Source of the DNA: UMGS1387 sp045577475
GTDB lineage: Bacteria; Bacillota; Clostridia; Oscillospirales; CAG-382
Assembly (NCBI GenBank): GCA_045577475.1
Contig: JAZNIM010000186.1
Coordinates: 1-5,136 of the forward strand
DNA length: 5,136 bases
Direction of reading: 5' to 3'
This document shows, piece by piece, positions 1 to 5,062 of this stretch (position 1 is its first letter; every line of letters starts with the position of its first letter). Position numbers and translations under genes: made by a program. The notes under the pieces were generated by a model. It worked only from the letters and a program-made list of their open reading frames with translations. It ran no database searches and was not told the origin of the DNA.

Positions 1-36
1 CACAGTTCTTTTTAAATTCAAAATTATATTTCACAT

Positions 37-73
37 AAAAACCCCCTTCACTGTTGTTGTCCAGTAAAAGGGG
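37..73 (-). terminator. Intrinsic terminator of the amino acid ABC transporter operon
   Basis: Read on the minus strand, positions 73-62 and 53-42 form a 12-bp stem that includes two G-U wobbles. The loop is 8 nt (61-54), and a run of five U follows (41-37). It lies 37 nt past the ATPase stop codon, so it is the natural end of the three-gene importer transcript. On the plus strand the same hairpin has no T tract, so it is probably one-directional. Confidence 0.9.
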
Positions 74-110
74 TACGTATCAAATATAGGTGCATTTAAA
101 AGATGTTGTT

Positions 111-887
111 TTATACGATATTTTCAAAGGACTTTTCAAAGAAAGCCTTTGTTTTCTCGCTTTTGGGATGCTCAAATACATCCTCGGGCGTTCCCATTTC
201 TTCAATGATGCCGTCAGCCATGAAAATAATCTTGTCCGAAACATTCTTCGCAAAGCCCATTTCGTGAGTTACAATTATCATGGTTGTGCCAACGTCCTTC
301 AGCTCCTTGATAACCTTAAGAACCTCGCCTGTAAGCTCAGGGTCAAGGGCACTTGTGGGTTCGTCAAAGCAAAGGATTTCAGGCTTCATGGTAAGTGCAC
401 GGGCGATGGCAACTCTCTGCTGTTGACCGCCTGAAAGCTGGGAAGGATAAGCATCCTTTTTGTCGGAAAGACCAACTCTTTCAAGAAGTGACAAAGCTTC
501 CTCGGTGATTTGTGCCTTTGACATGCCGTTCTGCTTTTTGGCTTCAAAAAGCTCCTTTGCAAGAGTCAGATTTTTTAGCACCGTGTACTGAGGGAATAAA
601 TTAAAGGACTGGAAAACAAGACCGAAGTTAAGACGGTTTTCACGGATTTCCATATCGCTCAAAGCTGTTTTGCACTTTGCGTCGAAAATCACTCTGTCGC
701 CTACGGTAATAGTTCCCTCGTTTGGTGTTTCAAGAAAGTTCAGACAGCGAAGCAGGGTTGTTTTTCCGCTTCCCGATGAACCGATGATTGAAAGAACCTC
801 ACCTTTTTCAAGAGAGAAGGAAATGCCCTTTAAAACCTCGACCTTGCCGAAGCTTTTCTTTAAATCGTTAACGTTAAGTACCGACAT
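111..887 (-). CDS. Polar amino acid ABC transporter, ATP-binding protein
   Basis: A cytoplasmic ATPase that should power amino acid import, as a dimer docked on the permease encoded just upstream. The 258 residues show every ABC hallmark: Walker A GSSGSGKT (36-43), Q-loop Gln93, signature LSGGQQQR (151-158), Walker B with catalytic Glu176 (LCFDEP), D-loop SALD (179-182) and switch His208. Sequence and length fit the GlnQ/HisP group (usually 240-260 residues). The segment between Walker A and the Q-loop (about 69-87) is longer than in the shortest members. I chose the ATG at 887 because GGGAGGT lies 6 nt before it. A TTG 15 nt further upstream would place that ribosome binding site inside the gene. 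It is the last gene of the operon, 15 nt after the permease stop. The substrate cannot be read from the ATPase, so no gene symbol is given. Confidence 0.96.
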   Translation of the reverse strand: MSVLNVNDLKKSFGKVEVLKGISFSLEKGEVLSIIGSSGSGKTTLLRCLNFLETPNEGTITVGDRVIFDAKCKTALSDMEIRENRLNFGLVFQSFNLFPQYTVLKNLTLAKELFEAKKQNGMSKAQITEEALSLLERVGLSDKKDAYPSQLSGGQQQRVAIARALTMKPEILCFDEPTSALDPELTGEVLKVIKELKDVGTTMIIVTHEMGFAKNVSDKIIFMADGIIEEMGTPEDVFEHPKSEKTKAFFEKSFENIV

Positions 888-893
888 TTTCTT

Positions 894-900
894 ACCTCCC
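894..900 (-). promoter_or_regulatory. Ribosome binding site that fixes the ATPase start
   Basis: GGGAGGT on the minus strand, separated by AAGAAA from the ATG at 887. It is a near-perfect Shine-Dalgarno sequence. It decides between this ATG and the in-frame TTG at 902, which lies upstream of the site and so cannot use it. Confidence 0.9.
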
Positions 901-902
901 AA

Positions 903-2156
903 TCAGTTGAAATAGCTGAGCTTCTTTTCGATTTTTCCGAATAAAATCGTAAGAATACCGTTGAACAACAGATAGTAAACGCCTGTAAAGAACAGCGGCC
1001 AGAGAAGCCCCGAATAGCCGTGTGAGCTTTTAAGGAACGCATAGCCTGCCCAGATAACCTCCTGCATAGAAATAATTCTTGCAATAGAGGTGTCCTTTAC
1101 AAGGGTTATGATTTCGTTGGACATGGGCGGAACAATTCTCTTTATCATCTGTAAGAGTGTGACGTTAAAGAAAATCTGCGTTTTGGTCATGCCGAGAACC
1201 TGACCTGCTTCAACCTGACCCTTGGGAACGTTTTCAATACCGCCGCGGTATATTTCTGAAAAATAGAAGGCATAGTTGATGATAAATGCAACGCTTGCTG
1301 CTATAAATCTGCCTTCTTCACCTCTCGGCCAGGGACTGCCGCTTTCAAGCACCATGCCGGGTATGTAGAAGATAATAAGAAGCTGAAGCATAAGGGGCGT
1401 GCCTCGGATTATCCATACAAGCAGACGTGTGAAGTACTTGAGGGGCAGAAATTTGCTCATTGAACATAATGCAATTATAAGTCCCAAAGGAAGAGCACCG
1501 ATGAGTGTGATGAAAAACAGCTTTAAGGTGGCAAGGAAGCCTTTGTTCATTGCGGAAATAACGGTCATGATTTCCTTTGCCTTTGAGCCTTTGTTTTTGC
1601 CGCTGTTTTGTGCCAGCTCTTGCTTTTCGGCAAGATCCTTTTCACGAACGGGGTCTTTCTTTATTATGGTTGCTCTTGCTTTTTCACTGTTGTAATCAAT
1701 CATAAGACCAAACGCCGCACTTAAAGCTTCGCTTGAAACGATAGTCTGACCGTTTACAACACGAATGGGCGTTTCGATAGATATACTTTCGCCGTTTACA
1801 ACAATTTGCTTTGAATCTGCCGTAAAGGTAGCAGTGATATCATCGATGGTGCATTCGGCACTTGAGGTTTCCTCGTCCCATTTGAGCTGAGCCTCGTATG
1901 TGTCAGCAATGGCAGCAAGAGGAATAAAAATATTTCCGTCTTGGACGGTGACAGAAACACCGTACTTCTCAAGAGTGTCTATACGCCTGCCGTTGACGGT
2001 AAGCTTTATTTCAGCATTCTGCTGTTCGGTTGTCTGCTCATTGGAAGCTGCATTGCTGTCAACTGAAGCAGTTTCTCCGGCAACGCATAAGGATAATGTT
2101 GAAAAAGAAAACGCAAGAAAAACAGCAATAAGAGCAGTAGAAATGAATCTTTTCAT
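903..2156 (-). CDS. Amino acid ABC transporter permease with an extracytoplasmic copper-amine-oxidase-N-like domain
   Basis: Membrane channel subunit of the importer, 417 residues; family members are usually about 215-250. Residues 1-26 are a signal sequence or anchor (MKRF, hydrophobic core, CVAG). Residues 27-49 are a Ser/Thr/Gln/Glu-rich linker. Residues about 50-165 resemble the copper amine oxidase N-terminal domain (PF07833 type), with paired segments such as VTVQDGNIFIPLAAIAD and VVNGQTIVSSEALSAAFG. A charged linker (166-196) leads to a His/Glu-family permease core with TM1 about 207-230, RGTPLMLQL at 251-259, an EAA loop starting EAGQVLGM at 316, KDTSIA at 354-359 and a last helix about 387-407. 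The core's N-terminus normally faces outward, which fits an external domain. The ATG at 2156 begins the signal sequence; a TTG at 2246 would add 30 unlikely residues across a hairpin. The only Shine-Dalgarno candidate (GAAAGG) is about 15 nt away, so translation may be modest. The PF07833 assignment is from sequence appearance. Confidence 0.92.
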   Translation of the reverse strand: MKRFISTALIAVFLAFSFSTLSLCVAGETASVDSNAASNEQTTEQQNAEIKLTVNGRRIDTLEKYGVSVTVQDGNIFIPLAAIADTYEAQLKWDEETSSAECTIDDITATFTADSKQIVVNGESISIETPIRVVNGQTIVSSEALSAAFGLMIDYNSEKARATIIKKDPVREKDLAEKQELAQNSGKNKGSKAKEIMTVISAMNKGFLATLKLFFITLIGALPLGLIIALCSMSKFLPLKYFTRLLVWIIRGTPLMLQLLIIFYIPGMVLESGSPWPRGEEGRFIAASVAFIINYAFYFSEIYRGGIENVPKGQVEAGQVLGMTKTQIFFNVTLLQMIKRIVPPMSNEIITLVKDTSIARIISMQEVIWAGYAFLKSSHGYSGLLWPLFFTGVYYLLFNGILTILFGKIEKKLSYFN

Positions 2157-2202
2157 TAAGTAATTACCAAACCTTTCAAGTGTGGTTGAACCCTTAACAG
2201 CC

Positions 2203-2232
2203 AAAATCAGAGGGCTGATAAGTCCTCTGATT
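2203..2232 (-). promoter_or_regulatory. Intercistronic hairpin between binding protein and permease genes
   Basis: On the minus strand, AATCAGAGG (2232-2224) pairs perfectly with CCTCTGATT (2213-2205) around a 10-nt loop, followed by only a short T run (TTTTGG). It lies in the 103-nt gap after the binding protein stop. The T run is too weak for an efficient terminator. A leaky attenuator or a 3' stabiliser of the upstream message would explain a higher yield of binding protein than of permease, a common need in such importers. This role is inferred. Confidence 0.6.
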
Positions 2233-2259
2233 CCGACAATTATCAATTTTAAGCTTTAA

Positions 2260-3162
2260 TTAATACTGAGCGATAACTGCTGCTTGAACACCGTATGTTT
2301 CAGCAACTTCCATCATTGTACCGTCAGCGTAGTATTCAACAAAGAATTCGTTGAGAGCTGCTGCAGCATCAGAACCCTTTCTGAAGCCAACGCCGTATTC
2401 TTCGCTGTTAAGACCGATTGTGTATGTAAGAGCTGCATAGTCTGTGCCTTCGCCAACCATAGCGCCTGCCATGAGAGAGTCGATAACGGCAGCGTCAGCA
2501 TTGCCTGTGGAAACTTCAAGAAGTGCTGTAGCCTGGTCAAGAACGGGTGTTGTCTTAAAGTTGTTTGCTGTAGCTTCTGCTTCACCTGCGGAGCCTGCTT
2601 CAACTGCAAAGAGAAGGTCAGCCATGCTCTGGGCATCGGGATAGTTTTCAGCTACGTCTGCGGGAAGAATAACAACCTGTGCATTGTTGCAGTATGCATT
2701 TGAGCATTCCATAGCAGCTTTAACTTCTTCGGTGAGAGTCATGCCGTTCCAAACAACGTCGATGTTGCCGCTGTTAAGCTCAAGAACCTTGTTGTCCCAT
2801 TCGATTTCTTCAAACTGAACGTCAACGCCGAGGTATTCAGCAAATGCCTTTGCTACGTCAGCATCAAAACCAATCCAGTTGCCTTCGTCATCCTTGTAGT
2901 CCATGGGAGCGAAGTCTGTGATACCAACAACGAGAACGCCTCTGTCCTTGATGGCCTGAAGATCGCTTTCGGCGGGTTCTTCTACGGGTTCTTCAACAGT
3001 TTCGTCAGCGGGTTCATCGGCAGGCTCATCTGCGGGTTCATCAGCCGGAGTCTGTGCATCTTCAACGGGTGTTGTGTCGGGTGTTTCTGTTTCTTCTGAG
3101 CATGCAACGAAAAGTGTCATGCACATAAGTGCTGCTAAAATGATTGCTAAAAATTTCTTCAT
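2260..3162 (-). CDS. Amino acid ABC transporter substrate-binding lipoprotein
   Basis: Captures the ligand outside the cell and delivers it to the permease; 300 residues, first gene of the operon. Residues 1-21 are a lipoprotein signal (MKKFLAIILAALMCMTLFVAC), with Cys21 as the probable lipidated residue. Residues 22-66 form an acidic, proline-rich tether with DEPA repeats. Residues about 68-300 are an SBP_bac_3 domain (family 3 solute-binding protein): RGVLVVGITDFAPMDY (74-89), GFDADVAKAFAEYLG (98-112) and WNGMTLTEE (138-146). GNADAAVIDS (220-229) keeps the Asp that normally binds the ligand amino group. The Arg expected seven residues after the Gly of WNGMT, which normally binds the carboxylate in HisJ/GlnH-type proteins, is Val147. 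Ligand choice is therefore uncertain. The ATG at 3162 has AAAGGAG 8 nt upstream. Polar amino acid uptake is the safest call. Confidence 0.95.
   Translation of the reverse strand: MKKFLAIILAALMCMTLFVACSEETETPDTTPVEDAQTPADEPADEPADEPADETVEEPVEEPAESDLQAIKDRGVLVVGITDFAPMDYKDDEGNWIGFDADVAKAFAEYLGVDVQFEEIEWDNKVLELNSGNIDVVWNGMTLTEEVKAAMECSNAYCNNAQVVILPADVAENYPDAQSMADLLFAVEAGSAGEAEATANNFKTTPVLDQATALLEVSTGNADAAVIDSLMAGAMVGEGTDYAALTYTIGLNSEEYGVGFRKGSDAAAALNEFFVEYYADGTMMEVAETYGVQAAVIAQY
3001..3042 (-). repeat. Short in-gene repeat encoding the DEPA tether
   Basis: About three and a half imperfect 12-bp units encode Asp-Glu-Pro-Ala at residues 41-54 of the binding lipoprotein, continuing into a looser VEEP/EEPA stretch. 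The units differ at third codon positions, so the array is old enough to have drifted while the protein repeat was kept. It forms a flexible, negatively charged stalk between the lipid anchor and the binding domain. Confidence 0.75.
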
Positions 3163-3170
3163 GGTAAAAA

Positions 3171-3243
3171 CTCCTTTAAAATGTTTTAGTGATTTACTTT
3201 GCTAAAGTGATGACATTATACCACGTTACAACGCTTTTGTCAA
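3171..3243 (-). promoter_or_regulatory. Promoter and ribosome binding site of the ABC transporter operon
   Basis: Minus strand: -35 TTGACA (3243-3238), a 17-bp spacer and -10 TATAAT (3220-3215), both perfect consensus, with an extended TGG in front of the -10. The predicted transcript start is about 3208, giving a 5' leader of about 45 nt, too short for a riboswitch or T-box. The Shine-Dalgarno AAAGGAG lies at 3177-3171, 8 nt before the ATG. Confidence 0.93.
3188..3211. promoter_or_regulatory. Possible operator at the transporter transcript start
   Basis: The palindrome ACTTT-GCT-AAAGT (3196-3208) is centred just downstream of the predicted start site. It is flanked by two copies of AGTGAT (3188-3193 and 3206-3211), 18 bp apart. 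The position suits a repressor site. However, the palindrome is short and A/T-biased, and no regulator gene is present in the window. Confidence 0.3.
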
Positions 3244-3253
3244 TAGCTAAAAG

Positions 3254-3282
3254 AAAAAAAGACCTGCAAAAATGCAAGTCTT
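3254..3282 (-). terminator. Intrinsic terminator of the small membrane protein gene
   Basis: On the minus strand, AAGACTTGCA (3282-3273) pairs with TGCAGGTCTT (3268-3259), with one G-T wobble and a TTTT loop. It is followed by a T run extending to 3254. It sits 48 nt past the stop codon of the 84-residue protein and just upstream of the transporter promoter, so it insulates the two units. Confidence 0.9.
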
Positions 3283-3330
3283 GAAAGAAAGATAAATGAA
3301 AAGTGAGTTGCATATATAATATGTAAGAAA

Positions 3331-3585
3331 CTATACGTTCATACTGAGAAATACAGAATGGATAAAATTAAAGGCAATAATCAGGATAACCGTCAAGGCA
3401 ATTCCGATGGAGGAAAGGATGATACCTGCCTTTGAAACACTCTTGAATTTAGAACGCTTTACACCAATGATACCGGTAATTATTCCCGACAAACTGAAAA
3501 AAGCCGTAATATACCAGGCAAACCAGTTGCAAATAAATGACGATATAACGGACAGCGTGCCGGCAACCAACGAAATAAAAGCCAT
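3331..3585 (-). CDS. Small DUF4190-like membrane protein
   Basis: An 84-residue, very hydrophobic protein of unknown function. Two or three membrane segments are visible: about 2-18 (weak), 21-41 and 53-75. A short positively charged loop, KRSKFKSVSK (43-52), lies between the last two. The pattern SGIITGIIGVKRSKF...KAGIILSSIGIAL matches what I know of DUF4190-type proteins, small two-helix proteins common in Firmicutes and Actinobacteria with no settled role. The ATG at 3585 is chosen because GGAGGT (3595-3590) stands 4 nt upstream. A TTG at 3597 precedes that site and would only add MEVI. The gene has its own consensus promoter and terminator, so it is a single-gene unit and is not obviously linked to either neighbour. 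The family call rests on sequence appearance. Confidence 0.85.
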   Translation of the reverse strand: MAFISLVAGTLSVISSFICNWFAWYITAFFSLSGIITGIIGVKRSKFKSVSKAGIILSSIGIALTVILIIAFNFIHSVFLSMNV

Positions 3586-3632
3586 AATTACCTCCAACAG
3601 TATTACTGTGAAAATGTGATTTTGTTATTCTA

Positions 3633-3661
3633 ATTATACATATTAAATTATGAATTGTCAA
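3633..3661 (-). promoter_or_regulatory. Promoter of the small membrane protein gene
   Basis: Minus strand: perfect -35 TTGACA (3661-3656), 17-bp A/T-rich spacer and perfect -10 TATAAT (3638-3633). The transcript should start near 3626, giving a leader of about 40 nt. It lies only 48 bp past the stop of the upstream phage-type ORF, so the small gene does not depend on read-through. Confidence 0.9.
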
Positions 3662-3708
3662 GTGTAGAAAAAACGAATATCAGGTGGAATGTGCTTTGTT
3701 GAAGTTTT

Positions 3709-4455
3709 TCAACGGCTTATTAACACATTTGCTTCTTCCTCGGTCATAGGAGTAATCGCTTCAACAACAGGAGCAATATTTTCAGCTACCGAGTTTTCCT
3801 CGGTTGTTTCTTTCACAGCATCAATCGGAGCTTCAAATGAGGTTGTTGCATTTTTTGCAACAGGTGCAATGTCCTCTTGCGTAGGTGCAAGTGCAAGGTC
3901 ACGAAGGGGAGTACCGACTGAGGAAGGCTGTTCGCCTTCGCTGTCCTCGGAAACAGAAAATTGGGTATTGACATTTTCATCCGATTGTGGTACACTATCA
4001 AAAAAGTTGGAATCCTGCCCCGAGACTTTGATTTTCAAAGAGTTCACTTGGACGCTTCCAACTTTTTTTATTTTGCCATCAGTAGCATACAATATAGTTC
4101 TTCCGTCTGCGGTTTTTGCAATATCAATAGTCAAGTTATAAATGTTTCCGTTTTTTTGATTGATAACATTGGCGTTTCTATGCAACCATCCGTTTGCGTC
4201 CAACCATTGGTGATTGTTATCAGAAGTAAAATAGGGCAAATTTTCATCCGATACGCTGACAATTTCGTCTATATGAATAACAGCCAATTTGCTTATATTG
4301 TCCGAGCTGTTTGATAACTTGTCGATTACCTTATGCTCGGATTTGCCATTTTTAGTAACTCTATCGTTTGGATTTGCAAACTGCAATATTGCGGTGTTTC
4401 CGCTTTCGTCCACGATTGGAAGAATGAAAGGGTTGTCGTTTGCCCTCGTCCACAT
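3709..4455 (-). pseudogene. Probable fragment of a large phage or integrative-element multidomain protein
   Basis: An open frame of 248 codons. Residues 1-47 (MWTRANDNPF...HKVIDKL) and 57-133 (VIHIDEIVSV...HQWLDANGWLHRNANV...YNLTIDIAKTADGRTILYATDGKIKKVG) look like one small alpha/beta domain. Similar segments occur, to my knowledge, in very long Clostridia prophage and conjugative-element proteins carrying MuF, PBECR-nuclease or large polyvalent-protein modules. Residues about 154-175 (VPQSDENVNTQFSVSEDSEGE) resemble the linker that normally follows such a domain. The rest is an Ala/Pro/Glu-rich linker ending MTEEEANVLISR, where such proteins usually continue for hundreds of residues. No ribosome binding site precedes the ATG, an in-frame stop lies 10 codons upstream, and there is no terminator after it. 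I read it as cut at both ends. It could still be a small expressed gene. No catalytic residues can be assigned with confidence. Confidence 0.55.
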
Positions 4456-4488
4456 CTTTGTAGTATTAAAACTGAAGATAGAGAGTTA

Positions 4489-4517
4489 ATACTTGATCTT
4501 TGAAGTTTTGATATAAT
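4489..4517 (+). promoter_or_regulatory. rRNA operon promoter P1 (weak, extended -10)
   Basis: TGATATAAT (4509-4517) is a perfect extended -10. At 17-bp spacing the -35 would be ATACTT, a poor match; the nearby TTGATC (4493-4498) is only 13 bp away, too close for standard spacing. It may work as an extended -10 promoter without a good -35. It is the most distal of the rRNA promoters, and its transcript would start near 4524. Confidence 0.45.
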
Positions 4518-4527
4518 TTTAACAAAA

Positions 4528-4537
4528 GCGGACAGCT
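4528..4537 (-). repeat. Inverted copy of the rRNA initial transcribed element
   Basis: GCGGACAGCT on the plus strand is the exact reverse complement of AGCTGTCCGC at 4834-4843 (P4), and of nine bases, GCTGTCCGC, at 4728-4736 (P3). It falls a few bases after the predicted P1 start. RNA from P1 could pair here with its own later segments. Alternatively it is a leftover from an inverted promoter copy. Confidence 0.6.
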
Positions 4538-4583
4538 CAAAATAGTTAATATGACAATTTTTTACAAAATATAAAAATACCTC

Positions 4584-4612
4584 TTGACAAAAAGAAAATG
4601 AAGTGGTAAAAT
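4584..4612 (+). promoter_or_regulatory. rRNA operon promoter P2
   Basis: Perfect -35 TTGACA (4584-4589), 17-bp spacer and -10 TAAAAT (4607-4612) with an extended TGG before it. Upstream lies an A/T-rich stretch (4557-4579) of UP-element type. A hairpin CCCTC/GAGGG (4620-4624 with 4632-4636) follows immediately after the predicted start. Confidence 0.85.
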
Positions 4613-4692
4613 AAACGCACCCTCCCAAAAAGAGGGGACAACACAATGGATATTCGGTTTGAAAAAAACTTTGAAAAAAATAAAAAAAGTAC

Positions 4693-4721
4693 TTGACAAA
4701 CCGAAAAACTTGTGATATTAT
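4693..4721 (+). promoter_or_regulatory. rRNA operon promoter P3
   Basis: Perfect -35 TTGACA (4693-4698), 17-bp spacer and -10 TATTAT (4716-4721) with an extended TGA. Upstream phased A-tracts (4662-4688), including two copies of TTTGAAAAAAA, form a likely UP element. The predicted start is a G at 4727 or 4728. GTP initiation is typical of Firmicutes rRNA promoters and links their activity to GTP and ppGpp levels. Confidence 0.88.
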
Positions 4722-4799
4722 ATACAGGCTGTCCGCAGGGAGAGCGGCATCAATCAAGCGAGTCAAGAAAAGAATTTTTAAGAAAATTAAAAAAAGTAC

Positions 4800-4828
4800 T
4801 TGACAAAGCGGAAACGATGTGATATAAT
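4800..4828 (+). promoter_or_regulatory. rRNA operon promoter P4 (proximal, full consensus)
   Basis: Perfect -35 TTGACA (4800-4805), 17-bp spacer and perfect -10 TATAAT (4823-4828) with an extended TGA. An A-rich UP-type stretch (4767-4795) lies upstream. The likely start is G at 4835 (or A at 4834), at the head of GCTGTCCGC. It is about 230 bp before the 16S 5' end and is the strongest-looking promoter in the window. Confidence 0.92.
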
Positions 4829-4862
4829 AGCAAAGCTGTCCGCGAGAAGCGGGGAGCGAACG

Positions 4863-4882
4863 GACCTTGAAAATTGAACAAC
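4863..4882 (+). promoter_or_regulatory. boxA-like antitermination element of the rRNA leader
   Basis: GGACCTTGAAAATTGAACAA closely resembles the Firmicutes rRNA leader element of the form TTCTTTGAAAACTGAACAA. In the RNA this would recruit NusB-NusE (S10) and related factors so that RNA polymerase resists Rho and completes the long operon. It lies about 28 nt after the P4 start and 180 nt before 16S, the usual position. Confidence 0.65.
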
Positions 4883-5062
4883 GAAAGACGAGAAAACAAA
4901 GCCCTTGAATAGAGATATTTAAGGAAAAGAATTAACTCGTACAATTCCTAAAAGAGAGTACACATTATTCAGTACGAATAATGAATACCCAAGGAAAAAA
5001 GTAAGAAGAGCAAATCATAGCTCTAAAGAAGAAATTAGCGTTACCAAGTAACGTGAAATAAT
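4883..5062 (+). other. Structured 16S rRNA leader (precursor segment)
   Basis: No gene is present here. Visible hairpins are CATTATTC/GAATAATG (4963-4970 with 4976-4983, 5-nt loop), AGAGC/GCTCT (5007-5011 with 5020-5024) and CGTTAC/GTAACG (5039-5044 with 5048-5053, CAA loop). This segment should be removed during 16S maturation. Its partner strand for the RNase III stem would lie after 16S, outside the window, so the cleavage sites cannot be placed. Confidence 0.6.

Larger units (their letters stand above)
4681..4852 (+). repeat. Tandem duplication of the rRNA promoter module (107-bp offset)
   Basis: Positions 4681-4700 are identical to 4788-4807. The -35, the -10, GCTGTCCGC at the predicted start (4728 and 4835) and a CCGC...GCGG hairpin recur, all but the hairpin's second arm at exactly 107 bp. 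Sequence in between has diverged. P2 lies 109 bp before P3, which suggests an older round of the same process. Confidence 0.85.

Noticed and set aside
23..28. TATAAT on the minus strand downstream of the operon terminator, a possible -10 for a following gene.
   Set aside because: No acceptable -35 lies 16-18 bp upstream (GTGAAG) and no gene start is visible before the window edge.
903..1084. Overlapping frames within the permease and the opposite-strand frames across the ABC genes, including 90-434, 670-915, 1399-1695 and 2284-2703.
   Set aside because: They lie antisense or out of frame to genes with clear family motifs, lack ribosome binding sites and have no recognisable domains.
2157..2246. 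N-terminal extension of the permease to a TTG at 2246.
   Set aside because: It would translate through the intercistronic hairpin and place 30 residues before an obvious signal sequence.
3163..3208. A riboswitch or T-box leader ahead of the transporter operon.
   Set aside because: The predicted leader is only about 45 nt and contains no T-box or known aptamer sequence.
3331..4455. A toxin and immunity pair formed by the phage-type ORF and the small membrane protein.
   Set aside because: The membrane protein has its own promoter and terminator and resembles a common stand-alone family. No catalytic site is established in the upstream fragment, so adjacency alone does not support a system.
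4646..4696. Sixteen-codon plus-strand ORF in the P2 leader, starting ATG GAT ATT CGG, with GAGGGG 8 nt upstream and its TGA inside the P3 -35 box.
   Set aside because: Its codons are almost all from the A-tract UP element (FEKNFEKN repeat), the GAGGGG is an arm of the P2 hairpin, and rRNA leaders are not normally translated. Chance is the simplest reading.
4326..4944. Two minus-strand frames (4326-4766 and 4750-4944) running across the rRNA promoters.
   Set aside because: They read antisense through the promoter array and A-tracts, giving Phe/Leu/Ser-rich products without a ribosome binding site. They are shadows of A-rich control DNA.
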